DNA of 56,184 nucleotides, taken from contig JAIBBI010000019.1 in the NCBI GenBank assembly GCA_019694755.1, positions 1 through 56,184 of the forward strand, written 5' to 3'. The position numbers and the translations under genes are program-made. Of this stretch, positions 46,267 through 54,906 are shown piece after piece. This stretch comes from Gemmataceae bacterium. Its GTDB lineage: Bacteria > Planctomycetota > Planctomycetia > Gemmatales > Gemmataceae. The notes beneath the pieces are model-generated. The model saw nothing but the letters and a program-made list of their open reading frames with translations. It was not told where the DNA came from and made no database searches. Each line of letters begins with the position of its first letter. Within the stretch, counting starts at the first letter, position 1.

Positions 46267-48462
46267 TTACTTGATGACTCGGAGCCGGGCGAGGCCGATG
46301 GCCGCCTCGACGCGGATGTTCGAGTTCGGGTCGTCGGTCAGCTTCTCCAACAGGCTCATCACCGGGGCGGAGTTCGCCTGACAGCGGACCATGGCGCGGA
46401 TGGCGTACTTCCGCGTCGCCTCGTCGGAGCCCGAGCGGGCGGCTTCGACCAGGACTGGCAGCAGTTCCGGGCAGCCCTTCAGATCCGCGGCCGTGAGGCT
46501 GCCGGCGATCTGCTCCCGCACTGCTGTCGGGTGCGGATCGGTCATCACGGTCAGCGCCCGCAGGGCCAGGGGCGACGCTGTCTCGACCGGCTTGGCGGCT
46601 TCCACCACCTTCGGGGCAGCGGCCGGCGTCGCGGGCAGGTCCGGAATCTTCGCCGGCTCCACGGGCTTGGCCGCGATGACCGGTTTCGGGAGTTCCGGAG
46701 CTTTCGCAGTCATGTCGACCGGCTTCGGCAGGTCGAGTGTCGGCGCGGTCGACTTGGTAACCTCTGCCGGCTTCGGCATGGTGATCGTAGGCACCGTCGG
46801 CTTCGCGACCGTTTCGGTCGGCTTCGGCAGATCAATCGTCGGAATCGCCGGCTTAGTTGCCACGTCGACTGTCTTGCCCGGGACGATGATCGGGGCAGCA
46901 GCCGCTTTCGGCAGCTCGAGCGTCGGCTCGGCCTTGATTGCCGGGCGGTCGATCGCCTTCGGCGTTTCCTTAACGACGCTCGGACCCGTCGTGATCACGT
47001 TCATGCCCGTGCCGCGTGGCTGACCGGCCAACTCGGCGGGTGTCCGCGTCCGCGGGGCGGGGCCGTCGCCCAGGCTGTTGAACACCTCGGCCGGGCTCAG
47101 ATTCTTGATCGCGATCGGCGCGGGCAGGGCCGAGCCGGTCTTCGGCGTCGGCAGGTCCGGCGACGTGATCGCCAGCGACTCCGTCTTCGGCTTGTTCGAG
47201 ATCGTCGGCACCGGGTCGAGCTTCGGAAGAGGCTCGCTCTTCACGATGGTGTCGAACTTCGGCAGCGGCTCGCCCTTCATCACCACCGTCGGCGGCTCGG
47301 CCGTCGACTTCACGATGGTGTCGGTCACGCTCGGCGTCGACATCACGGCGCCGGTGCCCGACGACTCGCGGGTCATCATGTCCCACAGGTTTTGCGGTCG
47401 GGCGGAGACCACCTCGGCCCGCGGCACCGGCACGCCGTTGACCATCGTTGTCGGCGCGACCGGCGCGTTGTCGCTCATCGCCTGATTGATGATCGACGCG
47501 ACCGAGACCTGCCGATTGAGCACAGCCTGGGCCGACGCCGTCTGGTTGTACTTCTCGACGACCCGTTTCGCCTCTTCGACGATCTGGTTTCGCGGGGCAT
47601 TGTGGATGCGGGCGTAGTAATCCATCCCCACGGGGCGCGGGGCCTTGGCGGACTTCGTTTCCGTCTTGGCGTCCTTGATCTCGTCGTCGCCGTCGTCGCC
47701 GCTGTTCTGCGGCTTCTTCAGTTCCTCGGCCTTCTTGTCGTCGGCCGTCTTGTTCTCTTCCGCCTTGCCTTCGATCGGCTTATCTTTCTTTGGCGGGTTC
47801 GGGTCGACGTAGCACGACAGACACCGCTGAAGCGCGGCGATCGATGCGGCACGAACGCGGTCCGAGTATTCGCGGGGCATGCCGTCGCGGTCGGAGCACG
47901 AGCCGGCAATGCTCAGCGCTTCCATGGTCGCTTTGGTGCAGCAGCAGCCGTTGCCCAGGGCCAGTGCCGCCTCGTATCGCACGCATTCGTTCGTATCGCC
48001 GCGGAGGCCCTTCACCAGGGCGTCCTGAGCGTCCGGGAAGCGAGTGCAATCGACGGTGCCCAGATACCGCATGGCGGCTTTCCGGGCTTTCGCGCCGGCT
48101 TCCTCGGCCTTGATGGCCGCGGCAGCGCCGACCGCGCCCTTGTCCGCCAGCTCCTCTGGCGTGGGCAGCCCATTACAGAGAGGCGGGATGATGCCGCCGG
48201 TGAACATCGTCAGCGGCATGGCGGCCTTGTTCATGAGCTGGCCGCACGGCGTCTGACATTTCTTTTGCAGGCACGCTTCCTTCTGCTTCTTGGAGATGCC
48301 CAGGAAGGACCAGAGCGTGGTGGGCTCGGCCGGCACGGCCGCGGGCACGCCCGCCGGCACGGCCCCGGCCGCGGCCGCGATCCCGGCCGGGCCTTGTGCG
48401 AATACCCCGGTCGGGCAGGCCAGCCCCATCAGGCCGATCCAAATCCACTTGCGTCCCTTCAT
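46267..48462 (-). CDS. HEAT-repeat protein with long Pro/Lys-rich linker
   Basis: The 731-residue exported protein has a signal peptide (about 1-20). A Cys-rich segment (K-E-A-C-L-Q-K-K-C-Q-T-P-C) is followed by HEAT-like helices with Cys clusters (G-N-G-C-C-C-T-K). A very long disordered region comes next, with repeats of type P-T-I-D-L-P-K-P and T-V-P-T-I-T-M-P-K-P. A final HEAT block (E-A-A-R-S-G-S-D-E-A-T-R-K-Y-A-I-R-A-M) ends the protein. I use ATG 48462, where the signal peptide begins. A scaffold in the periplasm is a plausible role but not established. Confidence 0.75.
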   Translation of the reverse strand: MKGRKWIWIGLMGLACPTGVFAQGPAGIAAAAGAVPAGVPAAVPAEPTTLWSFLGISKKQKEACLQKKCQTPCGQLMNKAAMPLTMFTGGIIPPLCNGLPTPEELADKGAVGAAAAIKAEEAGAKARKAAMRYLGTVDCTRFPDAQDALVKGLRGDTNECVRYEAALALGNGCCCTKATMEALSIAGSCSDRDGMPREYSDRVRAASIAALQRCLSCYVDPNPPKKDKPIEGKAEENKTADDKKAEELKKPQNSGDDGDDEIKDAKTETKSAKAPRPVGMDYYARIHNAPRNQIVEEAKRVVEKYNQTASAQAVLNRQVSVASIINQAMSDNAPVAPTTMVNGVPVPRAEVVSARPQNLWDMMTRESSGTGAVMSTPSVTDTIVKSTAEPPTVVMKGEPLPKFDTIVKSEPLPKLDPVPTISNKPKTESLAITSPDLPTPKTGSALPAPIAIKNLSPAEVFNSLGDGPAPRTRTPAELAGQPRGTGMNVITTGPSVVKETPKAIDRPAIKAEPTLELPKAAAAPIIVPGKTVDVATKPAIPTIDLPKPTETVAKPTVPTITMPKPAEVTKSTAPTLDLPKPVDMTAKAPELPKPVIAAKPVEPAKIPDLPATPAAAPKVVEAAKPVETASPLALRALTVMTDPHPTAVREQIAGSLTAADLKGCPELLPVLVEAARSGSDEATRKYAIRAMVRCQANSAPVMSLLEKLTDDPNSNIRVEAAIGLARLRVIK

Positions 48463-48815
48463 GGCTTTCTCGCCTCCCCCCGGAGGTCGCGGACGGGCTG
48501 AACCGCGCCGGCCGCGCAACCTGCTCTGCCTCTACCTTCGGCGTTCGATCGTAGCAATCTTGAGAAGAGGCGCGATTTTGTCGGTCGGGGGGAGTTTCGG
48601 ACCTGTGCGGATCGTGCGCGGTTTAGGGCCGGTGTGATTCTCTCCTATAGATGCGCCATCCGCGGCAACCGCGCCGACCGGGCAAACAGGCAAAGATGCG
48701 GTTTTCGTCAAAGACGGCGCAGTCTAACAGCCGATGGGTAAGGTACGCAGGATTGCGATACTGGACGGGCCGGCGCGGGTCGCGCTGCCCGCTGATGATT
48801 TGGGGGGATGTCGGC
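48463..48815. other. Divergent intergenic region
   Basis: This 353-bp region lies between the HEAT protein (minus) and the Cys-rich barrel protein (plus). It must hold both promoters; I see no clear box pair. GGGGGG at 48802-48807 serves as Shine-Dalgarno for the plus-strand gene. Open frames here have no coding character. Confidence 0.45.
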
Positions 48816-50075
48816 ATGTTCGACACTCGATGCCGCAAAGGCCGGATTCGCTCGTGGGTCGCCGCCGCGGTTACGCTCGCCGCCGGCGCAGGCTGGGCCG
48901 GGGCACAAGACGCCCCCGAGGGCCCGCTGCCGAACTACGCCCAGCAGATTCTCGAGGGCAAGACGCCGCCCGCCGACAAGAATCTGATCCAGGCGGGCTG
49001 CTGCGGCCAGCTCTCCGGAGCGCCGATGATCACCGGATCAATGGACGGCGGCGCGGGGCCGTGCCCACCTGGCTGCCCGACCGGCCACTGCACCCCGGGC
49101 CGGAAGTGCCCGACCCGCTTCGGCAGCGGCTGCAGTTCGTGCGGCGGCGGCGGGTGCGGCAGCTCGTGCGCCGGCGACGGCTGCGAGTACACCTCCAAGT
49201 TCGGCCGGCTCTGCGACAGCCTCTTCTCCTGCTGGTGCTGCCCCGACCCGTGCTACGAGCCGCAATGGCTGCCCACGGCCAACGCGGCCATGTTCACGGA
49301 CCACGCCCGCCCGCAGACGCACATGAAGATCGGCTGGAACATGGGCATGCAGATGAACATGCCCGACCGCAACGAGTTCTGGTGGGCCCGCATCGGCCGG
49401 AAGGGCCCCGCCAACCGCACCGAGGAATTCAACTACCACGAACTCACGATGTACAACGAAACCGCCACCGGCGCGTTCGGTATGTTCATCGAGATGCCCT
49501 ACCGCCTCATCGAGGGCGGAGCCAACGGCTTCGACGCCGGCTGGGGCGACATGAACCTCGGTACCAAGACCATGTTCGTGGACTGCGAACTCATGCAGCT
49601 CACGTTCCAGTTCCGGACGTACATCCCCATCGGCAGCACGCCGAAGGGGTTTGGCACCGGCCACGTGTCGCTCGAGCCCTCATTGCTCGCCGCGGTCAAG
49701 CTCGGCCAGAAGACTTGGTTTGAAGGCCAGTTCAGCGAGTGGATTCCCGTCGGCGGCGACAAGGACCAGGCCGGCATGGTCTTCCACTACCACACCAGCA
49801 TCAACCACCTCTGGTGCCAGAAGAAGTCGATGCAGTTCATCACGATGCTCGAATACCAGGGCTACGCGTTCCAGGACGGCCTCGTGACCAACCCGGCCAA
49901 CTTCGTCGGCCCCGAGCGGGTGAAATCCAGCCGCGAAGCGTACCACTACCTCGGGCCCGGCGCCCGGGTCGTGATCTGCGACAACTTCGACATCGGCTTC
50001 GGTGCGGCCTTCAGCCTGACCAACGACGGCTTCGCCGACCAGCTTTACCGCACCGAGTTCCGCCTCCGCTTCTGA
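48816..50075 (+). CDS. Exported Cys-rich protein with beta-barrel-like C-terminal domain
   Basis: The 419-residue protein has a signal peptide (about 1-30, ending W-A-G-A-Q). A segment at about 55-155 holds about 16 cysteines in Gly-rich context (G-C-C-G, C-P-P-G-C, C-S-S-C-G-G-G-G-C, C-W-C-C). The 260-residue C-terminal domain of alternating hydrophobic beta strands ends in F, as outer-membrane barrels do (F-R-L-R-F). The latter resembles MetA-pathway/transporter-like barrels, with low certainty. The start at 48816 is supported by GGGGGG 8 bases upstream. I infer an outer-membrane or wall-linked protein held by disulfides. Confidence 0.7.
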   Translation: MFDTRCRKGRIRSWVAAAVTLAAGAGWAGAQDAPEGPLPNYAQQILEGKTPPADKNLIQAGCCGQLSGAPMITGSMDGGAGPCPPGCPTGHCTPGRKCPTRFGSGCSSCGGGGCGSSCAGDGCEYTSKFGRLCDSLFSCWCCPDPCYEPQWLPTANAAMFTDHARPQTHMKIGWNMGMQMNMPDRNEFWWARIGRKGPANRTEEFNYHELTMYNETATGAFGMFIEMPYRLIEGGANGFDAGWGDMNLGTKTMFVDCELMQLTFQFRTYIPIGSTPKGFGTGHVSLEPSLLAAVKLGQKTWFEGQFSEWIPVGGDKDQAGMVFHYHTSINHLWCQKKSMQFITMLEYQGYAFQDGLVTNPANFVGPERVKSSREAYHYLGPGARVVICDNFDIGFGAAFSLTNDGFADQLYRTEFRLRF

Positions 50076-50163
50076 TCCGATCTCTCTCCCGACCTGCACC
50101 CGCGGGGGGATGCGGGGCTCCGGCCCCGGTCTCCCCGCGGTTTCTTGCGCGCCGCGCAGTCCA

Positions 50164-50198
50164 CGAAAAAGGCCCCGGCGGGAGGTTCCGCCGGGGCC
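50164..50198 (-). terminator. Terminator of hppA
   Basis: An 11-bp perfect GC stem (50171-50181 with 50188-50198) with a 6-nt loop is followed on the minus strand by TTTTTCG. It lies 28 bases past the hppA stop and between two convergent genes. Confidence 0.8.
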
Positions 50199-50226
50199 CG
50201 GTGTTGTTGCTGCGATCGAGGCGGCC

Positions 50227-52776
50227 TTACTTGGTCTTCTCGGGAATCCGCATCGAGTAGAACGACCGCCAGACGAAGATCAGGGCGATCACGAACATGG
50301 CCGCGCCGACGAACGGCGTGTAGTTCGTGACGTGGGCACCGCCCTTGGCCGCCCCGTGCGCCGTCTCCTTCATCGCGATGGCGATTTCCACCGCGAGCAG
50401 GCCGAACAGCGTGCTGAACTTGATGATCGGGTTCAGCGCGACCGAGGTCGTGTCCTTGAACGGGTCGCCGACCGTGTCGCCGATGACCGTGGCCGCGTGC
50501 AGCGGCGTGCCCTTTTCCTTCAGATCGACTTCCACGAGCTTCTTGGCGTTGTCCCACGAGCCGCCCGCGTTCGCCATGTAGATGGCCTGGTAGAGGCCGA
50601 ACACGGCGATCGAGATCAGGTAGGCCACGAAGAAGTTCGGGTCGAAGAACGCGAAGGCCAGCGTGAACGCCATCAGGGCGATGAAGATGTTCCACATGCC
50701 CTTCTGAGCGTACAGCGTGCAGATGCGGACGACGGTCTTCGAGTCCTCGATGTCCGCTTCCTTCTTCGTCAGGTCCATGTTCTTCTTGATGTACTCCACC
50801 GCGCTGTAAGCGCCGGTGGTCACGGCCTGCATCGACGCGCCGCAGAACCAGTAGATCACCGCGCCGCCGCACATCAGGCCCAGCAGCACCGGGGCGTCGG
50901 TGAGGCTGAGGTGCAGCATGCCCGCCTTACCGAGCAGCAGGATGATTGAGAAGATCATGGTGGTCGCGCCGACGACGGCGGTGCCGATCAGCACGGGCTT
51001 GGCCGTGGCCTTGAACGTGTTGCCGGCCGAGTCGTTCGCTTCCAGGTAGTGCTTGCCGCGCTCGAAGTCGGGGTCGAACCCGAAGTCGCGCTTGATTTCT
51101 TCCTTGATGCCCGGGATGTGCTCGGTCTGGGCGAGTTCGAACACCGACTGGGCGTTGTCCGTCACCGGGCCGTAGCTGTCGACCGCGATGTTGACGGGGC
51201 CCATGCACAGGAAGCCGAACGCCACCAGGCCGAATGCGAAGATCGAGCCGACTTCCGTCAGCTTGCCCGGTGCGCCGATCGGGTCGAGCTGCACCTGCAT
51301 CACCGTCCGCAGGTCCATCTGGCTGAAGAAGAACGCCCCGCCCATCAGGCCGGCGATCAGGATACCCTTCCAGAACGCGCTGAAGTTACCGGCCACGATG
51401 CCCGACAGGATCGTCAGCGACGCCCCGCCCTCGCGCGACGCCGTCACGATTTCGTGGACGTGCTTCGAGTGCGAGCTGGTGAACACCTTGGTGAATTCGG
51501 GAATCAGCACCGCGGCGAGAGTGCCGCACGAGATGATCGACGCCAGTTGCCACCACAGGTCGGGTAGGGCCTTCCCGCCCACCGCGATGTCCTTGATGAG
51601 CAGCCAGCTCATGCCGAACGAGGTCGTGATGCACAGGATCGACGCGATCCAGATCAGCCGGGTCAGCGGGGCTTCGAAGTCGAATTCCTTCAGGCCCTTG
51701 TACTTCGCTTCGCTGATGGCCTGGTTGATGAAGTAGCTGGCGCCCGACATGAAGTCCATGAGGAACCGCATGGCGAAGATCCAGACGATGAGCTTGGCCT
51801 GGATGTCGATGTCCTTGACCGCGAGGCAGATGAACGAGATCAGCGCGACGCCCGTCACGCCGTAGGTCTCGAAGCCGTCGGCCGTCGGGCCGACCGAGTC
51901 GCCCGCGTTGTCGCCCGTGCAGTCGGCGATCACGCCGGGGTTACGCGGGTCGTCTTCCTTCACGTTGAACACGATCTTCATCAGGTCCGAGCCGATGTCG
52001 GCAATCTTCGTGAAGATACCGCCCGCGATCCGCAGGGCCGACGCGCCCAGCGACTCGCCGATGGCGAAGCCGAGGAAGCACAGGCCCACGATGTCGCGCG
52101 GCACGAACAGGAGGATGATCACCATCATCACGAGTTCGAGCGAGATGAGGAACAGGCCGATCGACATGCCCGCCCGCAGGGGGATGTTGACCACGTCCCA
52201 CGGCTCGCCGCGGAGGGCCGCGAAGGCCGTCCGGCAGTTGGCGTAGGTGTTCACCCGGATGCCGTACCACGCCACCCAGTAAGACCCGATCATGCCGACC
52301 ACGGCAAACGCCAGGACGTAGATCAGCGTCGTCGTCTTCTTCTCGAACGGCAGGGCCACGCCCGCCTTGTCCTTGTGTTCCAGGCCCAGGTAGTAATACG
52401 CCATCGCCGCCCCGATCAGCATGAACAGCATGATCAGGAACTTGCCCTGCTGGAGCAGATAGGTCTTACAAGTCTGGAAGATCACCTCGGCCACGTCGAG
52501 CTGCGACTTGTGGGCCGGCAGGCGATAGATCTGCGTCCGCAGGTAAAGGCTGATACCCAGCGTAAAGGTGATGACAATCGCCCCGTACAGGAGCAGATTC
52601 CACCCGGAGATCGTCATTCCCAGGATGTTAAACGTCGCGGCATGCAAGTCGGGGATTTCAAGGTCGGCTTCGCTGGCCCGGGCGACGCCGCCCACTAGCA
52701 GCACCAGCACCGCCAGCACGAGCGAGGGCAACGTGGCCCCCCACCCGCGCAACATTCTTACGAGTCGCGATTCCAT
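50227..52776 (-). CDS. hppA: Membrane-bound proton-translocating pyrophosphatase
   Basis: The 849-residue enzyme couples pyrophosphate hydrolysis to H+ (or Na+) transport. About 16 helices and an N-terminal signal-like segment are present. Pyrophosphate-binding blocks are D-D-P-R-N-P-G-V-I-A-D at about 277 with C-T-G-D-N-A-G-D-S-V-G-P-T-A-D, and the C-terminal D-T-V-G-D-P-F-K-D-T. The first signature reads D-I-G-S-D-L-M instead of the common D-V-G-A-D-L-V. G-N-T-F-K-A near residue 585 has Lys at the position that separates K+-independent from K+-dependent enzymes, suggesting a K+-independent proton pump. Start ATG 52776 has AGGAG 11 bases upstream. Confidence 0.94.
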   Translation of the reverse strand: MESRLVRMLRGWGATLPSLVLAVLVLLVGGVARASEADLEIPDLHAATFNILGMTISGWNLLLYGAIVITFTLGISLYLRTQIYRLPAHKSQLDVAEVIFQTCKTYLLQQGKFLIMLFMLIGAAMAYYYLGLEHKDKAGVALPFEKKTTTLIYVLAFAVVGMIGSYWVAWYGIRVNTYANCRTAFAALRGEPWDVVNIPLRAGMSIGLFLISLELVMMVIILLFVPRDIVGLCFLGFAIGESLGASALRIAGGIFTKIADIGSDLMKIVFNVKEDDPRNPGVIADCTGDNAGDSVGPTADGFETYGVTGVALISFICLAVKDIDIQAKLIVWIFAMRFLMDFMSGASYFINQAISEAKYKGLKEFDFEAPLTRLIWIASILCITTSFGMSWLLIKDIAVGGKALPDLWWQLASIISCGTLAAVLIPEFTKVFTSSHSKHVHEIVTASREGGASLTILSGIVAGNFSAFWKGILIAGLMGGAFFFSQMDLRTVMQVQLDPIGAPGKLTEVGSIFAFGLVAFGFLCMGPVNIAVDSYGPVTDNAQSVFELAQTEHIPGIKEEIKRDFGFDPDFERGKHYLEANDSAGNTFKATAKPVLIGTAVVGATTMIFSIILLLGKAGMLHLSLTDAPVLLGLMCGGAVIYWFCGASMQAVTTGAYSAVEYIKKNMDLTKKEADIEDSKTVVRICTLYAQKGMWNIFIALMAFTLAFAFFDPNFFVAYLISIAVFGLYQAIYMANAGGSWDNAKKLVEVDLKEKGTPLHAATVIGDTVGDPFKDTTSVALNPIIKFSTLFGLLAVEIAIAMKETAHGAAKGGAHVTNYTPFVGAAMFVIALIFVWRSFYSMRIPEKTK

Positions 52777-52928
52777 GGAGAGGATAACTCCTGAAAAGAC
52801 AAAGCCCCCGGCGGGACCCGCAGGCGGCTCCGTTCGGTGGCACAATACTGTCGAAACGTGCGGTTAAGATAGGTACGAGGGGCCTCGGAGTCTACCGGCG
52901 AGGCCGCAACCCACACTCAGAAAACGGG

Positions 52929-53279
52929 TTATTCCAGCGGCTGCGCCCGCCGGCGGCGGTAACTGCCCGCCGCCCACACGATCGCCGCACCGGTCAGCAA
53001 CATCGCCCCCGGTTCCGGCACCGCAATCGAATGCATCCCGACATCATCCGACCCCGTCAGCTTCGACGGGTCGACCGGCGGCAGGATCCGGAGCTCTTCC
53101 GGCTTGATGCCGTTGGCCATCGACTCGAAGTCGGCCGGCGTCGTCGGCGTCCATACTGGCGCCGGCGAATCCGCCTTGCCGGGCAGCACCTGAGCCGGGG
53201 CGTATCCCGCCCCCAGGCCCAGCCCGGCCACCAAAGCTACGATCCGAAACAGTCGCATGAAGTTACTCAGTGCAGGCAT
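52929..53279 (-). CDS. Small PEP-CTERM exported protein
   Basis: A 116-residue protein with an N-terminal signal peptide (ends near A-P-A-Q) and the C-terminal sorting signal V-P-E-P-G-A-M-L-L, membrane helix and R-R-R-R. Exosortase would process this tail. The centre is short and Pro-rich with no domain. Starts at 53279 or at Met 53258 (M-R-L-F-R-I-V) are both possible. The function is unknown. Confidence 0.75.
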   Translation of the reverse strand: MPALSNFMRLFRIVALVAGLGLGAGYAPAQVLPGKADSPAPVWTPTTPADFESMANGIKPEELRILPPVDPSKLTGSDDVGMHSIAVPEPGAMLLTGAAIVWAAGSYRRRRAQPLE

Positions 53280-53346
53280 TCTCAGGTTAACAGATTCTAC
53301 CCGCCCTGTCAGCCGCCTGTAGGTGAAATACCTAAGAAGCTTGCCG

Positions 53347-53835
53347 TCAATGTCCGCCCGCGGGCTCCTCGCCGAGCTGCGACTGCAGGTAGAGCTGCAA
53401 CCCAATGTCTTTGATGATCGAGAGTTGCGTCTCCAGCCAGTCGACGTGCTCCTCGCTCTCGGCCAGGATCGGTTCCACGAGATCCCGCGTGCCGTGGTCC
53501 TTGTGCTTCGTGCAGATGTCGATGGTATTCCGGTAATGCTCCGTCCCGCCCATTTCGAGCTTCAGATCGTGTTCGAACTGCTCCGGGATCGTCGCCCCCA
53601 CCCGGATCACGTCGTACCGGGCGATCTCGGGCACGCCTTCGAGGAAGAGGATGCGGTCGATCAGTTTCTCGGCATGCTTCATCTCGCCGATCGACTCGGC
53701 ATACTGCTTGGCCGCCAGCTTGTGGTAGCCCCAGTTCTTGCACATCTTGGCCTGACAGAAGTACTGGTTGATCGCGGTCAACTCGACCGTAAGAGCCCGG
53801 TTCAGGGCGTCGATGACTTCCGGATGACCTTTCAT
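53347..53835 (-). CDS. bfr: Bacterioferritin
   Basis: The 162-residue iron-storage subunit forms a 24-mer that oxidises and stores iron. Conserved positions: haem ligand M52, ferroxidase ligands E18, E51, H54, E94 and H130. The position of the last glutamate (E127 in Escherichia coli numbering) is Ser here (A-E-S127-E-E-H), with E126 and E128 next to it, so the diiron site may be altered or shifted. The start ATG 53835 gives the normal N-terminus M-K-G-H-P-E-V-I. Confidence 0.93.
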   Translation of the reverse strand: MKGHPEVIDALNRALTVELTAINQYFCQAKMCKNWGYHKLAAKQYAESIGEMKHAEKLIDRILFLEGVPEIARYDVIRVGATIPEQFEHDLKLEMGGTEHYRNTIDICTKHKDHGTRDLVEPILAESEEHVDWLETQLSIIKDIGLQLYLQSQLGEEPAGGH

Positions 53836-53866
53836 GGGGAAACTCCGCGTGGCGTTTTGTTTCCCG

Positions 53867-54625
53867 TCATTGTACGGAGGCCGGGGACTCCTTGGGTGGC
53901 GACAGCATCGGGAAGATCTTCCGCCGGAGGAAGTCCGGGCTGTAGCACCCGAAGTGCCCGCCGTCGTTGCCGATCTTCTCCTCGTCCGGTGACCACCGGT
54001 GCATCCGGACCTTCGAGGCGGCCTCGTCGCGGGCGGTCACGAACCCGTACCGCCCGGCCGCCCGACTGGCGAACGGATCGTCGGGCGTGCCGAGGATGCG
54101 CACCAGCACGCCGAGCCACAGCCAGTCCTTCTCACTGACAAAACAATCAATGCCGTCGCGACAGGCCGCGAGCGCGGGCCGGACGTCGTAGTTCTCCGAC
54201 AGCGATGGCGAAAGCAGCACGATCCGCTCGATCGAGTTGGCCGGCAACCGCTCGGCCGCCCCCAGCACCACCGCGCTGCCCGCGCTGTGGGCTACGAGCG
54301 TGATCGGCGCGTCCGGGTGTTTCTCGCGGTGGGCGAGGATCAGGTCGGCCAGGTTGGCCGCCCGGTCGCGGATGTGCGGCACGTCGGTCTGGTCGGCCAT
54401 GTTGCGGAGGTAGCCGTGCGACCAGACGAAGGTCACGACCTCGAGCGAAAGCCCGTCGGCCGACGCCGTCTGCCGAAACGACCCGGAGCACGCGCGGAAG
54501 TCGCCCGCCCCGTCGGCCACGAACACCACGGGCCGATTCGAAGCCGGCAACCCCGGCAATGCCATCGGCGGCAAAGTCCGGCAAGCCGGCAGAAAGACCA
54601 ATAGCAGCAACCACCCACCCCGCAA
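53867..54625 (-). CDS. Alpha/beta-hydrolase lipoprotein
   Basis: The protein has a lipoprotein signal (M-R-G-G-W-L-L-L-L-V-F-L-P-A-C) and an alpha/beta hydrolase core with nucleophile elbow A-H-S-A-G-S-A. A late D (D-G-I-D or S-P-D-E-E) and H (G-G-H-F-G-C) complete a plausible triad. I choose TTG 54625 because GGAGG stands eight bases upstream and gives a compact signal peptide; an earlier TTG at 54682 is in frame. The substrate is unknown, possibly a lipid or ester. Confidence 0.75.
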   Translation of the reverse strand: MRGGWLLLLVFLPACRTLPPMALPGLPASNRPVVFVADGAGDFRACSGSFRQTASADGLSLEVVTFVWSHGYLRNMADQTDVPHIRDRAANLADLILAHREKHPDAPITLVAHSAGSAVVLGAAERLPANSIERIVLLSPSLSENYDVRPALAACRDGIDCFVSEKDWLWLGVLVRILGTPDDPFASRAAGRYGFVTARDEAASKVRMHRWSPDEEKIGNDGGHFGCYSPDFLRRKIFPMLSPPKESPASVQ

Positions 54626-54742
54626 GCGCGCAGCCTCCCCCAAAGGCTGGGCGACGGGCGGGCTATAGCCACAGGGGTCCAAAAACGCAAGAGAAGAACA
54701 AGCCCGATGGTCGCGACCCGATCTCTGACATCTTCATTCTTC

Positions 54743-54780
54743 AATCTGCAATCTGAAATCTGCAATCTGAAATCTGCAAT
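54743..54780. repeat. 14-bp tandem repeat
   Basis: AATCTGCAATCTGA occurs at 54743-54756 and 54757-54770, followed by ten more matching bases. A degenerate inverse copy stands at 31304-31333. Confidence 0.8.
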
Positions 54781-54788
54781 GGTTCTTC

Positions 54789-54883
54789 ACGCCGGAGGCG
54801 TCGAAGGTCAATAGCCCGGGGTAAGCGGTACTCCGCGCAACCCCGGGAACGCGACACGTCCCACTCCGACATCCCGGAGGGAT
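54789..54883. repeat. Composite multi-hairpin element
   Basis: Four hairpins follow one another: ACGCC-GGA-GGCGT (54789-54801), an outer stem CCCGGGG/CCCCGGG (54815-54821 with 54841-54847) enclosing GCGG-TACT-CCGC (54825-54836), and ATCCC-GGA-GGGAT (54871-54883). The first and last share the GGA loop and the 5-bp stem size. It adjoins the 14-bp tandem repeat. The rest of the 281-bp gap shows no gene. Confidence 0.65.
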
Positions 54884-54906
54884 CGAAGGGAACGACCCAC
54901 ACGCGC

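Noticed and set aside
52801-52830. Terminator or riboswitch in the hppA leader
   Set aside because: Only short, competing GC stems could be drawn and none is followed by a proper T run.
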